NCBI RefSeq assembly: GCF_004344915.1
Contig: NZ_SKFG01000022.1
Span: 54,972 to 118,971, forward strand
DNA length: 64,000 nucleotides
DNA from: Paenibacillus albiflavus
GTDB lineage: Bacteria; Bacillota; Bacilli; Paenibacillales; NBRC-103111
Direction: 5' to 3'
Of the stretch, positions 29,000-39,070 are shown in pieces. Every line of letters starts with the position of its first letter. The stretch's first letter is position 1. The position numbers and the translations under genes were made by a program. Below the pieces are notes generated by a model that worked only from the letters and a program-made list of their open reading frames with translations, searched no databases and had not been told where the DNA came from.

Positions 29000-30712
29000 C
29001 TAAGTGTCAAGAGTACTGGGCTTCTCAGCATGCAGGATCGCCCCAGAAGTGACCTGCTTACCAATACCAGGCATGACAATTACATTCGATTCCGATAATG
29101 TTTCAATCCCAAGCACCTTTTCGAGCAATTGATCGATCGAATCAACCGGAATCACCTCGACCTCAGGCAAGTTCGCAAACAGCTCCTGCCAATTCTCCCG
29201 AGGAATATAGACTTTGGTAGCTCCTGCCTGGAACGCGGCTTCTACCTTGGAGACAACCCCTCCGACTGGCTTTACTTTACCATGAATACTGATCTCACCT
29301 GTCATGGCAATTTGATTGCTTACTGGAATTCCACTAATAGCAGATGCAATTGCGACAGCCATTGCTACGCCTGCTGAAGGACCATCGATTGGCACACCAC
29401 CAGGAAAATTGACATGCAGATCATATTGATCGGTTGCAAAAGCCAATCTCTTCAGAACGGTCAGCACATTCTCAACCGAACCGCGCGCCATACTTTTACG
29501 TCTTAAGGTACGAGAGCCGCCTCCCATCTCTTCCTCATCTACAACGCCTGTTATCGTAATTTTGGCTTCTCCTTTTGAAACAGGGATCGCACTTACTTCT
29601 ATTTCGAGCAGAGTACCTAGATTGGGGCCATACACTGCCAGACCATTTACAAATCCAACCTGTGGCTCCGTTGGAACCTTCTTCTCAGGTCTTGGCGGAA
29701 TTTGCGATGAATTCACGACCCATTCAATATCAGCGGGACTTATTTCTGCTCTTCCTTCTGTCAGAGCAACACCAGCGGCAAGTTGAATAATGTTCACTGC
29801 CTCGCGGCCATTCGTTGCGTACTTCTTTATAGTCTCTATAGCGGCATCATTATTCGGAAGTCCGATTTTGCTAAGTGCATTAGTTGCAATCGATCCAATT
29901 TCATCTGGAAGCAGTGGACGGAAGAAAATTTCCATACAACGCGAACGAATGGCCGGCGGAATCTCATGCGGCATACGGGTTGTAGCACCAACCATCCGAA
30001 AATCGGCGGGCATCCCATTTTGAAAAATATCATGAATATAGGATGGGATATTCGGATCCTCAGAATTGTAATAAGCACTCTCCATAAACACTTTACGATC
30101 TTCGAGTACTTTTAATAACTTATTCATCTGCACAGGATGCAGTTCACCAATCTCATCTATGAACAGAATGCCGCCATGCGCTTTAGAGACAGCACCAGGC
30201 TTAGGCTGAGGGATCCCTGCCGCTCCCATTGCTCCTGCGCCCTGATAAATTGGATCATGAACAGAGCCAATCAGCGGGTCGGCGATCCCGCGTTCATCAA
30301 ACCTAGCTGTTGTAGCGTCAATCTCTGTAAACTTGGCTTCAGCGCGAAATGGCGATTGAATATTCTTCTTCGCCTCTTCCAGAATTACACGAGCTGCCGC
30401 GGTCTTACCTACGCCAGGAGGACCGTACACAAGCACATGCTGCGGATTGGCACCACACAGAGCGGCCTTAAGAGCACGCAAACCTTCCTTCTGACCGACA
30501 ATATCCGCTAATGTCTGCGGTCTTGTTTTCTCCGCAAGCGGCTTCGATAGTGAGATAGAACGCATTTTGCGCAGCTTATCCATTTCTTTCTTCGATTCCT
30601 TATCGACGGCAGACCGATTCGTCTGCTGATTACGCAGTAGATTCAAGAAGTATAGCCCAATAATAATCGCAAAAAAGAACTGCACGACCATCACGATAAT
30701 ACTTAGATTCAT
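29000..30712 (-). CDS. lonB: ATP-dependent protease LonB
   Basis: 570 aa. LonB of spore formers is a Lon-like protease with an N-terminal membrane anchor instead of the LonA substrate domain; in Bacillus it is made in the forespore. A membrane helix spans residues 4-26, Walker A GPPGVGKT is near residue 95, Walker B is 'GILFIDEIGEL', and the catalytic Ser and Lys are in 'IDGPSAGVAM' and 'GKVKPVGGVVSK'. It lies upstream of lonA on the same strand, as in Bacillus, with about 240 bp between them. Confidence 0.95.
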   Translation of the reverse strand: MNLSIIVMVVQFFFAIIIGLYFLNLLRNQQTNRSAVDKESKKEMDKLRKMRSISLSKPLAEKTRPQTLADIVGQKEGLRALKAALCGANPQHVLVYGPPGVGKTAAARVILEEAKKNIQSPFRAEAKFTEIDATTARFDERGIADPLIGSVHDPIYQGAGAMGAAGIPQPKPGAVSKAHGGILFIDEIGELHPVQMNKLLKVLEDRKVFMESAYYNSEDPNIPSYIHDIFQNGMPADFRMVGATTRMPHEIPPAIRSRCMEIFFRPLLPDEIGSIATNALSKIGLPNNDAAIETIKKYATNGREAVNIIQLAAGVALTEGRAEISPADIEWVVNSSQIPPRPEKKVPTEPQVGFVNGLAVYGPNLGTLLEIEVSAIPVSKGEAKITITGVVDEEEMGGGSRTLRRKSMARGSVENVLTVLKRLAFATDQYDLHVNFPGGVPIDGPSAGVAMAVAIASAISGIPVSNQIAMTGEISIHGKVKPVGGVVSKVEAAFQAGATKVYIPRENWQELFANLPEVEVIPVDSIDQLLEKVLGIETLSESNVIVMPGIGKQVTSGAILHAEKPSTLDT

Positions 30713-30901
30713 GTCTTTCCCTCCTACATAGATCCCGCCAGCTTCTCTTTAAGAGTCACTCTTGGACACTTGCCCAGCATATTTTTTCTTGTTTACTATT
30801 ATTGCCCTCTGATGCAATACATAATCACAAGAATAACCATGAATGAGGATAACCAAATCGAGTTACCATAAGATAAGTTTGCGGGAAAGGATGCTGCCCA
30901 C

Positions 30902-31603
30902 TTGAAAAAAATCAAACTATTTATCTGTAGTGTTCTAATGGTGATTTCGGTCTTTCTTCCTGTAAGTGGATTACAAGCAGCTGACCCTGTTGCCCCTGAT
31001 GCCGACATCATCATTGATGCGGGACACGGTGGAATAGATGGAGGAACATCTTACGGAAACATTCTAGAGAAAGACATCAACCTTGCGATTGCCAAAAAAA
31101 CATTCGAAGCCCTTTCGAATAAAGGCTACGATGTCATCCTGAATCGAACGGGCGATTATGCGCTTAGCGACCATAATTCCTGGCTGAAGAGCAAATCTCG
31201 CCATCGCAAGGATTTAGCACAGCGCAAACAACTGGCTGTTGACATGAAGCCACAGGCAATGATTTCATTACATGTGAATTGGTCGAAGAATAAGAATAGG
31301 CATGGTGCTATCGTACTTCATCAAGCAGATGAACGAAGTATTGAACTGGCCAATAAAGTACAAGCAAGATTAAATTTGCTATATCGAGACAATGAGAAGC
31401 CATTCCTCGGCAAAACGTATTATTTGCTCAATCGCTCCAAATGTCCAACTGTAATTATCGAGATGGGTTTTATCACTAGTGCTGAAGATCGAGCAAGATT
31501 AACGAGCAACCAAGGTCAAAACGAAATTGCCAAAGAAATCGCGGCAGGCGTTCTGGAATATCTCGACAGTACCACGAAAGACAAAAGTGATTCAACAAAC
31601 TAA
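30902..31603 (+). CDS. cwlD: CwlD-like N-acetylmuramoyl-L-alanine amidase
   Basis: 233 aa, secreted. The start is TTG at 30902 with AAAGGA 10 bp upstream; the ATG at 30891 runs into a stop after four codons. A signal peptide spans residues 1-26. The Amidase_3 domain has zinc ligands H42 (DAGHGG), E56 and H124 (SLHVN) and the catalytic glutamate in 'VIIEMGFITS'. Length and domain content match CwlD, which removes stem peptides for muramic-lactam formation in spore cortex. No SLH or other wall-binding domain is present. A related amidase cannot be excluded. Confidence 0.75.
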   Translation: MKKIKLFICSVLMVISVFLPVSGLQAADPVAPDADIIIDAGHGGIDGGTSYGNILEKDINLAIAKKTFEALSNKGYDVILNRTGDYALSDHNSWLKSKSRHRKDLAQRKQLAVDMKPQAMISLHVNWSKNKNRHGAIVLHQADERSIELANKVQARLNLLYRDNEKPFLGKTYYLLNRSKCPTVIIEMGFITSAEDRARLTSNQGQNEIAKEIAAGVLEYLDSTTKDKSDSTN

Positions 31604-31640
31604 GCAAGTGGTAAGAAGAATTTAATAGCTCTATACAAAC

Positions 31641-31686
31641 AAAAGGCTCTCCTTATAAGTAGAAATCTACTTAGGGAGAGCCTTTT
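31641..31686. terminator. Bidirectional terminator
   Basis: AAAAGGCTCTCC (31641-31652) pairs with GGAGAGCCTTTT (31675-31686). It serves the amidase on one strand and yhgE on the other. Confidence 0.85.
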
Positions 31687-31704
31687 GCTTATGATTATTT
31701 TATA

Positions 31705-33735
31705 TTAGACTGCAGTAGTCTCTTGTACTGTGCTGCCAGAGCGATAGTTGCGTTTGAAGCTTAATTGAAGCACTGCCCATGTTAAGCCGCCCATCACAAC
31801 GATAATTCCTGCAAGTACAGCAACATTCTGCCACATTACATCAAATTGACCACTTGAAACAACGGCTTTGTATCCACTAACGGAATAAGTCATTGGTACC
31901 CATTTATTAAATACTTGTAATGAATCTGGAATTAGTTCTAACGGGAATGTTCCTGCTGATGTTGTAAGCTGAATAATCAAGAGTACAATCGCAATGAATC
32001 GTCCTGCATCTGCAAAAGCAGTAACCAGGAATTGAAGAATTGCCATGAAGCACCAGCTTGTCACAAGTCCCATTACAATAAATTTCCAAACACTTTGAAC
32101 TTCTAAACCAAGACCGACTAACATGATGAAAGAAGCAAGTAAGGCTTGGATAGCACCGATCGTAAGAATCGTTCCAAATTTCGAGATAAACCAATGGAAA
32201 GAAGATCTTGGTGGCTCGATTGCTGGTTTCTTAAGCGGGAATACAATGGTTAGTGTAAGAGCACCTACGAATAATCCTAATGACAAGAAGTATGGAGAGA
32301 ATCCTGTACCATAGTTTGGTACGACACCTTCTCCTTCTGTTACTAACTCAACAGGGTTAGATATCATTTCTTTATTTGCTTCTGTAGCTTTGGACTCACC
32401 TGTACGATCGGCTGCTTCTTTTAGTTTCGAAGAAAGCTCATTCGTGCCGTCGACTACTGTGCCCATTCCTTCAGATAATTTCAATGTACCTTCCTTCAAT
32501 TGAGCAGAACCACTGCTAAGTTGATCTACACCACCAGACAATTGAGCTAATCCTGCATTCAATTGACCAAGTCCTGTTGATACAGATGAAGCACCTGCGT
32601 CTACTACCTTCATTCCTTGTGCTGCTTCACCTAATTTAGAACTGAATCCACTAAGTCCTGCAACAAATTGTCCCTGAGAATCGCTCAATTTCTGCATACC
32701 AGCAGAAAGCTGCTTTTGACCTTCTAAAGACGCTGTTGCACCACCGCTTAATTGTTTAGCTGCTTCAAGCAATTGCTTGAATTCGGCCGTTTGTGCAAGC
32801 TCTGGCTGTGCTTGTGCAAAACCCTGCAATGCAGCGCTGATACCCTGTGCCCCTGCTTGCAGCTTTTCTGAGCCTTCAACCGAGCTCTTCATTCCTTCGT
32901 TCAGCGTACCAGCAGCAGTTTGCAGCTGCTTAGCGCTCGAAGTAAGCTGTGAGCTTCCTGCATTTAGCTGATCAAGACCACCAGCAAGTTGACTCGTACC
33001 TTTGTGTAGATCGCCTGAGCCAACCACAAGTTTGGATGCACCATCAACCAAACCTTTAACACCTTCTTGAAGCGGCTTCGTTCCTTCAGTCAATTTGCCT
33101 AAATTAAAATCAATTTCGTTAATTCCATCTTTGGCTTTCTTGGTTCCATCTGCTAATTCCTTCGCACCATCGGAAGCCTTTTGCATGCCATCTGATAATT
33201 CATCTAAATTATCAAAGATTGTATCTGTATAAGCTTTAACTAGATTAGCTTGTAATTCCGATTTCATTTTCTCAATCGCGCTTTTACCAATTTGAGATGA
33301 AAGGAAGTTCAAGCTTTCATTCGCCACGTACTTCAATTCAGGCTGAACAGGCTGTTTATCCATCGCCTTTGTCGCATTCACTGAGAAATTCTCTGGAATT
33401 TCGATCGCCATATAATATTTATGATCATTTAAGCCATCATTCGCTTCATTCACTGATACGAATTCATATTTAAAATCATTCGTTTCCTTCAGTTTATCAA
33501 TGAATTCATTCCCGACAGCTAATTCCTTATCATTATATACTACGCCTTTATCGTTATTAACGACTGCAACTGGGAGCTCACTTAGCTTCGCATAAGGATC
33601 CCAGAACGCCCATAGAAACATGAAGCTATATAATAGTGGAATTAATGCTACCGCAATGACCGGAATTAACACTTTTTTGTTCTTGATAATCGAAGACCAT
33701 TCTCCTGATCCATTCGATTTAATACGCTGTTTCAT
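31705..33735 (-). CDS. yhgE: YhgE/Pip-family membrane protein
   Basis: 676 aa. One N-terminal membrane helix (VLIPVIAVALIPLLYSFMFL) is followed by a long outside region. Its middle, about residues 180-470, is built of heptad-like repeats such as 'GLDQLNAGSSQLTSSAKQL', and five or six membrane helices form the C-terminus. This is the YhgE/Pip layout, related to ESX accessory and phage-infection proteins and to ABC-2 type transport domains. The function is unclear, possibly export. It lies next to a TetR gene, as yhgE does in Bacillus, and AGGAGG precedes the ATG. Confidence 0.88.
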   Translation of the reverse strand: MKQRIKSNGSGEWSSIIKNKKVLIPVIAVALIPLLYSFMFLWAFWDPYAKLSELPVAVVNNDKGVVYNDKELAVGNEFIDKLKETNDFKYEFVSVNEANDGLNDHKYYMAIEIPENFSVNATKAMDKQPVQPELKYVANESLNFLSSQIGKSAIEKMKSELQANLVKAYTDTIFDNLDELSDGMQKASDGAKELADGTKKAKDGINEIDFNLGKLTEGTKPLQEGVKGLVDGASKLVVGSGDLHKGTSQLAGGLDQLNAGSSQLTSSAKQLQTAAGTLNEGMKSSVEGSEKLQAGAQGISAALQGFAQAQPELAQTAEFKQLLEAAKQLSGGATASLEGQKQLSAGMQKLSDSQGQFVAGLSGFSSKLGEAAQGMKVVDAGASSVSTGLGQLNAGLAQLSGGVDQLSSGSAQLKEGTLKLSEGMGTVVDGTNELSSKLKEAADRTGESKATEANKEMISNPVELVTEGEGVVPNYGTGFSPYFLSLGLFVGALTLTIVFPLKKPAIEPPRSSFHWFISKFGTILTIGAIQALLASFIMLVGLGLEVQSVWKFIVMGLVTSWCFMAILQFLVTAFADAGRFIAIVLLIIQLTTSAGTFPLELIPDSLQVFNKWVPMTYSVSGYKAVVSSGQFDVMWQNVAVLAGIIVVMGGLTWAVLQLSFKRNYRSGSTVQETTAV

Positions 33736-33756
33736 TATGGTTTCCTCCTAAATAAA

Positions 33757-33785
33757 TACCGACTGACCATTTTAATCAACTAGTC
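33757..33785. promoter_or_regulatory. Candidate TetR operator upstream of yhgE
   Basis: ACCGACTGACC and a nearby TAGTCA lie just upstream of the yhgE ribosome site. The ACTGACC and CCGACC words recur in the repeats upstream of the TetR gene, so the regulator may bind both places. Confidence 0.4.
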
Positions 33786-33811
33786 ATTTCTCTGTGTAAA
33801 AAAAGGATGGC

Positions 33812-34390
33812 TTATGATTCAACAGCCAATCCGTTGACAAAATACTGACGGAATAACTCTAGTATTTCTTGCTTGCTTAAAGGCTCATGAGTTAATTCCC
33901 AATCAAACACAAATGCAATATACATCTTAAACATAGCGAATGCCGTACGTTCTGGATTACATGGCTTAATATCCTCGCGATCAATCGCATCCTGAATTTT
34001 TACCGCCATAAAATTTAGTATGGCATTCTCGATTTTAAGCATTCCTTCTTTGGCAGCTGCAGTACCCATTTCCTTAACCTCATGCGTAAGTCGTATAACA
34101 AACTCATGTTCACGACGAAACTCTAATGCACTAAACAAAAATCGATGTAAATTATTCATAAATGATTGATCCGGATCAATCGATGTCTTAGCTAAGTCAC
34201 GAAGTTGATAAATCACATCATCTACAATTACATCAAACAGTTCCTCTTTATTCGTGAAAAAGGTGTAAATGGTCCCTTTCCCTACATTCGCCAGCTTCGC
34301 AACCTGCTCCATCGTCGTGGCTTTATAGCCGAACAAGGCAAATGACTTACCTGCTGCTTCTACAATCTGCTTCCGACGATCTACTGCCAT
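33812..34390 (-). CDS. TetR-family transcriptional regulator (YhgD-like)
   Basis: 192 aa. The N-terminal helix-turn-helix is clear: 'IVEAAGKSFALFGYKATTM', then 'VAKLANVGKGTIYTFFTNKEEL'. The C-terminal ligand domain is not specific. The ATG at 34390 is preferred because GGGGGG lies at a workable distance; the first ATG (34396) abuts it. It likely represses itself and yhgE. Four phased 8-bp repeats lie 40-72 bp upstream. Confidence 0.9.
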   Translation of the reverse strand: MAVDRRKQIVEAAGKSFALFGYKATTMEQVAKLANVGKGTIYTFFTNKEELFDVIVDDVIYQLRDLAKTSIDPDQSFMNNLHRFLFSALEFRREHEFVIRLTHEVKEMGTAAAKEGMLKIENAILNFMAVKIQDAIDREDIKPCNPERTAFAMFKMYIAFVFDWELTHEPLSKQEILELFRQYFVNGLAVES

Positions 34391-34430
34391 TACCATCCCC
34401 CCTTACGTCTGATCGAGTGATATTTTCAAA

Positions 34431-34462
34431 AATTGACTAACTGACCAACCGACCAAATGACC
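34431..34462. promoter_or_regulatory. Four 8-bp tandem repeats, candidate TetR operator
   Basis: AATTGACT, AACTGACC, AACCGACC and AAATGACC follow each other with no gaps, sharing the core YGACY. They lie just upstream of the TetR gene. Direct repeats are unusual for a TetR site, which is normally a palindrome. Confidence 0.6.
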
Positions 34463-34510
34463 AGAATGTTATTTCGGTCAACTTCTGAGTTAAATATATC
34501 ACACCTGAAA

Positions 34511-34544
34511 GTAAAAAAGCAACCACAATTTTACTGGTTGCTTT
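34511..34544 (-). terminator. ispG terminator
   Basis: On the minus strand AAAGCAACCA (34544-34535 side) pairs with TGGTTGCTTT, followed by a T-run. Confidence 0.85.
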
Positions 34545-34559
34545 ATCAATAATCATAAA

Positions 34560-35657
34560 TTAGTGCCGACGTCCTGGTACTACACCTGTTTCTTCATACT
34601 CACGTACAAGTTTGTCTATCTCTTCTTTAAGCGCTCCAACGAGCTGTTCCTGTGGCACTTTACGGACTACTTCTCCGTGACGGAATAATAGACCTTCTCC
34701 GCGTCCGCCCGCGATTCCGATATCCGATTCACGAGCTTCGCCTGGTCCGTTTACAGCACAGCCAAGCACAGAAACTCTAATCGGCGCCTTAATCTTAGCC
34801 AAGTATTCTTCAATCTCATTGGCTACAGGAAATAGATCAAAATCCAATCTGCCGCATGTCGGGCAAGAAACCAAAGTAGCTGCATTCGTAATCAAGCCAA
34901 AAGATTTAAGCAGTTCACGCGCAACCTTGATCTCTTCAACTGGATCTGCACTAAGCGATATTCGCATTGTGGAGCCAATTCCCATATTAAGCAGAACGCC
35001 TAAGCCTGCTGCGCTTTTGACAGCTCCCGAGAACAAAGTTCCTGCTTCCGTAATTCCAAGATGAAGCGGATAATTGAAGGCTTCGGCAGCTTGTGAGTAG
35101 GCGGCAATCGCCATTGGAACATCAGATGCCTTAAGTGACACGATGATATCATGGAAATCCAGTTCTTCAAGAATCCCAATATGATACAAGGCACTTTCCA
35201 CCATAGCTTCTGGTGTTGGATAGCCGTATTTATCGATTAGGTGCTTCTCAAGCGATCCCACATTCACACCGATCCGAATCGGTACTCCGCGTTCCTTACA
35301 TGCGCGAACCACCTCTTCCACGCGCTCGCGCTTCCCAATATTGCCTGGATTAATCCGTACCTTATCAATCCCGTTCTTGATCGCAGCAAGCGCCAGACGG
35401 TGATCAAAATGAATATCCGAAACAAGCGGAATATGAATCTGCTTCTTAATTTCCTTAATCGCCTCGGCAGCTTCAGCATTGTTCACTGTAACTCGTACAA
35501 TTTGACAACCTGCTTCCTCAAGACGAAGAATCTCAGCCACCGTTGCTTTTACATCTGCTGTCTTGGTTGTACACATGCTTTGCATGATGACCTCATTGCT
35601 TCCGCCAATCGTGATATCACCGACCCGTACAGGTCTAGTATCCTTGCGATGAAACAT
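34560..35657 (-). CDS. ispG: 4-hydroxy-3-methylbut-2-enyl diphosphate synthase
   Basis: 365 aa. IspG (GcpE) converts MEcPP to HMBPP in the MEP isoprenoid pathway, using a [4Fe-4S] cluster. Cysteines in '[11 protein letters not shown]' and 'CAVNGPGEA' are the cluster ligands. The ATG at 35657 ([13 protein letters not shown]) is preferred, with AAAGGGGGG upstream. An ATG at 35690 lies inside the clpX terminator and would add residues not typical for the family. It stands between clpX and yhgD, unlike in Bacillus, where ispG lies elsewhere. Confidence 0.96.
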   Translation of the reverse strand: MFHRKDTRPVRVGDITIGGSNEVIMQSMCTTKTADVKATVAEILRLEEAGCQIVRVTVNNAEAAEAIKEIKKQIHIPLVSDIHFDHRLALAAIKNGIDKVRINPGNIGKRERVEEVVRACKERGVPIRIGVNVGSLEKHLIDKYGYPTPEAMVESALYHIGILEELDFHDIIVSLKASDVPMAIAAYSQAAEAFNYPLHLGITEAGTLFSGAVKSAAGLGVLLNMGIGSTMRISLSADPVEEIKVARELLKSFGLITNAATLVSCPTCGRLDFDLFPVANEIEEYLAKIKAPIRVSVLGCAVNGPGEARESDIGIAGGRGEGLLFRHGEVVRKVPQEQLVGALKEEIDKLVREYEETGVVPGRRH

Positions 35658-35671
35658 CCTATTCCCCCCTT

Positions 35672-35687
35672 TAAATTCTATATCACT
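35672..35687 (-). repeat. TAGAATTTA element, partial copy 5
   Basis: Minus-strand AGTGATATAGAATTTA, 14 bp past the clpX terminator stem and directly before the ispG ribosome site. Fifteen bases are identical to the copy downstream of murC. Confidence 0.5.
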
Positions 35688-35690
35688 CAT

Positions 35691-35744
35691 AAAACATCCT
35701 CCACTCCGAAGTCCATCCTAGAATGGTGTTCAGAGTGGAGGATG
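35691..35744 (-). terminator. clpX terminator
   Basis: CATCCTCCACTC (35695-35706) and GAGTGGAGGATG (35733-35744) form a perfect 12-bp stem; TTTTATG follows on the minus strand. Confidence 0.85.
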
Positions 35745-35757
35745 TAGGTTCAAACAT

Positions 35758-37020
35758 CTATGCACTTTCTTCCTTCTTCTTGGAAGGTTTATCTTCTTTA
35801 CCCTTTAGAACCGGAGCAATTTTATTTTGAATAACATCCTCCGTAATTGTACACGAGGATACATCTGTACGAGATGGAATGTCATACATAACATCCAGCA
35901 TGACGCTCTCAATGATTGCGCGGAGTCCACGAGCACCTGTATTGCGCTTGATCGCTTCCTTCGCGATGGCAATTAGTGCCTCTTGATTGAATTCCAATGT
36001 CACATTATCCATCTCAAGCAGTTTCTGATACTGTTTTACCAGAGCATTCTTAGGCTCGGACAGGATGCGCACAAGTGCGTTCTCATCAAGTGGCTCAAGT
36101 GTCGAAATGACTGGCAGACGACCAACAAATTCAGGGATTAAGCCGAATTTTAGCAGGTCTTCAGGCAATACCATGGATAAATATTCGCCTGGTTTCAAAT
36201 CAGCTTTTGTGCCGTCCGTTGAGAAACCGATCACTTTCTTACCGATTCTGCGTTTGATGATGCTTTCAAGACCATCAAATGCACCACCGCATATAAATAA
36301 AATGTTCGTTGTGTCGATTTGGATGAATTCTTGATGCGGATGCTTACGACCGCCTTGCGGAGGTACAGATGCAACCGTGCCCTCTAGAATTTTAAGCAAA
36401 GCTTGCTGAACACCTTCACCCGAAACATCGCGTGTAATGGAAGGATTCTCGGATTTACGAGCTACTTTATCAATCTCATCGATATAAATAATCCCGCGCT
36501 CTGCCTTCTCAACATCATAATCTGCAGCTTGAATCAGCTTAAGGAGAATGTTCTCAACGTCTTCACCGACATAGCCGGCTTCAGTCAGAGAAGTTGCATC
36601 TGCAATCGCAAACGGAACATTGATGATTTTGGCTAAAGTTTGAGCAAGAAGCGTCTTACCGCTACCTGTAGGACCTACAAGCAAGATATTACTCTTCTGT
36701 AACTCAACATCCTCAAGCTTGCTATGTGTATTCACACGCTTGTAATGATTGTATACAGCAACTGCTAAGGATTTCTTAGCCTGCTCTTGACCAATTACAT
36801 ACTGATCAAGAATCGAGCAAATCTCTTTTGGCTTCGGAATATCTTTCATATCCAGCTCTTCGTCATGCCCTAGCTCTTCCTCAACAATCTCAGTACATAG
36901 CTCAATACACTCGTCGCAAATATATACACCTGGACCAGCTACGAGCTTACGTACCTGCTCTTGTGATTTACCGCAAAAAGAACACTTCAATTGGCCCTTT
37001 TCATCATTAAATTTGAACAT
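35758..37020 (-). CDS. clpX: ATP-dependent Clp protease unfoldase ClpX
   Basis: 420 aa. Hexameric AAA+ unfoldase that feeds substrates to ClpP. A C4 zinc-binding domain at the N-terminus (KCSFCGK ... [10 protein letters not shown]), Walker A GPTGSGKT near 118, Walker B '[10 protein letters not shown]', and the ClpP-docking IGF loop are present ('[13 protein letters not shown]'). Two ATG codons are adjacent. The second (37020) has the better distance to AGGAG and gives the usual [10 protein letters not shown] start. It follows clpP by 14 bp, an arrangement not seen in Bacillus, where clpP is separate. Confidence 0.97.
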   Translation of the reverse strand: MFKFNDEKGQLKCSFCGKSQEQVRKLVAGPGVYICDECIELCTEIVEEELGHDEELDMKDIPKPKEICSILDQYVIGQEQAKKSLAVAVYNHYKRVNTHSKLEDVELQKSNILLVGPTGSGKTLLAQTLAKIINVPFAIADATSLTEAGYVGEDVENILLKLIQAADYDVEKAERGIIYIDEIDKVARKSENPSITRDVSGEGVQQALLKILEGTVASVPPQGGRKHPHQEFIQIDTTNILFICGGAFDGLESIIKRRIGKKVIGFSTDGTKADLKPGEYLSMVLPEDLLKFGLIPEFVGRLPVISTLEPLDENALVRILSEPKNALVKQYQKLLEMDNVTLEFNQEALIAIAKEAIKRNTGARGLRAIIESVMLDVMYDIPSRTDVSSCTITEDVIQNKIAPVLKGKEDKPSKKKEESA

Positions 37021-37034
37021 CATATCACTCCTTT

Positions 37035-37625
37035 TTATTTCAGGTCTTGTCGAGTGATAACTTCATCGATCAAACCATAGGCTTTAGCTTCTTCCGCTGA
37101 TAGAAAATTGTCGCGATCTATGTCCTTTTCAATTTTCTCATAAGATTGACCCGTATGTGTGATATACGTATCGATTATTTTATCCTTCGTTTTCAAAATC
37201 CACTCTGCGTGAATTTTAATATCTGTCGCTTGACCTCTCACTCCGCCAAGAGGCTGATGAATCATTACCTCGCTATTCGGCAAGCAGAAGCGTTTGCCCT
37301 TAGCACCAGCTGTAAGTAAGATCGAAGCCATGCTTGCAGCCATCCCTACACAAATCGTAGAAACATCCGGCTTAATAAATTGCATTGTATCGTAAATTGC
37401 ATATCCCGCTGTAACTGAGCCACCTGGAGAGTTAATATATAGCGATATATCCTTCTCGGAATCCTGTGCCTGTAGAAATAGCAGCTGTGCAATTACTAGG
37501 TTTGCCACATCATCATCAATCGGGCTCCCGATGAAAATAATGCGATCCTTGAGTAAGCGCGAATAAATATCATATGATCTTTCTCCGCGACTTTCCTGCT
37601 CGACAACCATTGGAATAAGATTCAC
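37035..37625 (-). CDS. clpP: ATP-dependent Clp protease proteolytic subunit
   Basis: 196 aa serine protease forming the double-heptamer chamber. Catalytic serine in '[11 protein letters not shown]' (about 97), histidine in 'MIHQPLGG' (about 122), and the aspartate further on. The start is GTG at 37625, with AAGGAG 10 bp upstream, giving the usual MNLIP N-terminus. It lies directly upstream of clpX on the same strand, so the two form an operon after tig. No CtsR box is visible upstream. Confidence 0.97.
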   Translation of the reverse strand: MNLIPMVVEQESRGERSYDIYSRLLKDRIIFIGSPIDDDVANLVIAQLLFLQAQDSEKDISLYINSPGGSVTAGYAIYDTMQFIKPDVSTICVGMAASMASILLTAGAKGKRFCLPNSEVMIHQPLGGVRGQATDIKIHAEWILKTKDKIIDTYITHTGQSYEKIEKDIDRDNFLSAEEAKAYGLIDEVITRQDLK

Positions 37626-37734
37626 TTCAGACCAACTCCTTTAGCGGCAAATACAAGTAAATACAGATTAATTGTAACATGTTTTCGATACGAAGTCATA
37701 TTCTGGTACTTGTACATTTCCACCGATTTTTGGG

Positions 37735-37770
37735 TAAAACAAAGGCACGCTAGTAAATCTTACGTGCCTT
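37735..37770 (-). terminator. tig terminator
   Basis: AAGGCACG (37742-37749) pairs with CGTGCCTT (37763-37770); TTTGTTTT follows on the minus strand. Confidence 0.8.
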
Positions 37771-37780
37771 GTATGCTTAT

Positions 37781-39070
37781 TTATGCATTCTTCATGTTGT
37801 TTACTAGGAAATCAACAGTAGCTTTTAATTTCAAATCTTCCTTCATACCAGCAAGTGTACCGTTAGCTTCGAAGATTGTGCGAATCTCTTCAGCGGAACG
37901 CTTGAATTGCTCAGCCATGCGGTTGATTTCTGCATCTACATCAGCTTCAGTAGCTTCGATGTTTTCTGCAATTGAAATCGCCTCAAGCACTAAGTTGTTG
38001 CGTACACGTTTTTCAGCATCTTCTTTCATTTGTGCTTTAAGTGTAGCTTCTGTTTGGCCTGTGAATTGGTAGTACAATTCAAGGTTCAAGCCTTGTGCGC
38101 TGATGCGTCTTTCAAAATCTTTAACCATTACGTTAAGCTCAGTTTCGATCATAGCTGCTGGAACTTCAATTTCAGCATTAGCTGCTGCTTTAGCAACAAC
38201 GTCAACTTCTTTTTTCACTTCAGCATCTTTAACCTTTGTTTCATGTAGGCGTTTCTCGATATCTGCTTTGTACTCATCAAGAGTATCGAACTCACTTACA
38301 TCTTTCGCGAACTCATCATCAAGAGCTGGGAAGTTCTTACGCTTAATATCGTGAAGCTTCACTTTGAATAGTGCAGAAGCACCTTTCAAGTTATCAGCTT
38401 GGTAGTCCTCAGGGAAAGTTACGTTAACGTCTCTTTCTTCACCTTTAACCATGCCTACGACTTGATCTTCAAATCCAGGAATGAAGGAGTTTGAACCAAG
38501 TTCAAGAGAATACTTCTCTGCTTTACCGCCTTCGAAAGCTTTATCATTTACGAAGCCTTCAAAGTCAATTACTGCAACGTCGCCGTTTTGTGCAGCGCCT
38601 TCTTCTAGTACTACAAGCTCAGCGTGACGCTCTTGCAATCTTGCAAGCTCTGCATCGATTTCTTCAGCTGTTACCGCTGTGTCAGCTAGCTCAACTTCAA
38701 GACCTTTGTATTCGCCAAGCTTTACTTCAGGCTTAACTGTTACAGTAGCTTTGAATTTAAGTGTTTGACCTTGGCCGAATTGCTCAACGTCAACATCTGG
38801 ACGATCAACAGGTGTAATTTGTACTTCTTCAACAGCTTGTACATAAGCATCAGGAAGAATAATATCAAGCGCATCCTGGTATAAGGATTCGATACCGAAT
38901 TTCTTTTCGAAAAGTGCACGAGGCACCTTACCTTTACGGAAACCAGGAACGTTAACTTTTGCTACAACCTTCTTAAATGCCTTGTCTAGTGCAGATGCTA
39001 CTTGATCTGCGTCAACTTCTACTTGAAGAACGCCGACGTTCTTCTCTATTTTTTCCCAACTTGCTTTCAT
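37781..39070 (-). CDS. tig: Trigger factor
   Basis: 429 aa. Ribosome-bound chaperone and peptidyl-prolyl isomerase. The N-terminal ribosome-binding signature is 'VPGFRKGKVPRALFEKKFG', the middle FKBP domain starts at about residue 150 ('GDVAVIDFEGFVNDKAFEGG'), and the C-terminal helices form the chaperone arms. The ATG at 39070 has GGAGGGG upstream and gives the usual MKASWEKIEKN start. A longer reading to 39121 is not needed. Confidence 0.97.
   Translation of the reverse strand: MKASWEKIEKNVGVLQVEVDADQVASALDKAFKKVVAKVNVPGFRKGKVPRALFEKKFGIESLYQDALDIILPDAYVQAVEEVQITPVDRPDVDVEQFGQGQTLKFKATVTVKPEVKLGEYKGLEVELADTAVTAEEIDAELARLQERHAELVVLEEGAAQNGDVAVIDFEGFVNDKAFEGGKAEKYSLELGSNSFIPGFEDQVVGMVKGEERDVNVTFPEDYQADNLKGASALFKVKLHDIKRKNFPALDDEFAKDVSEFDTLDEYKADIEKRLHETKVKDAEVKKEVDVVAKAAANAEIEVPAAMIETELNVMVKDFERRISAQGLNLELYYQFTGQTEATLKAQMKEDAEKRVRNNLVLEAISIAENIEATEADVDAEINRMAEQFKRSAEEIRTIFEANGTLAGMKEDLKLKATVDFLVNNMKNA

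Noticed and set aside
32460..33200. Apparent internal repeats
   Set aside because: They are diverged heptad-like protein repeats inside yhgE, not DNA repeats or a mobile element.
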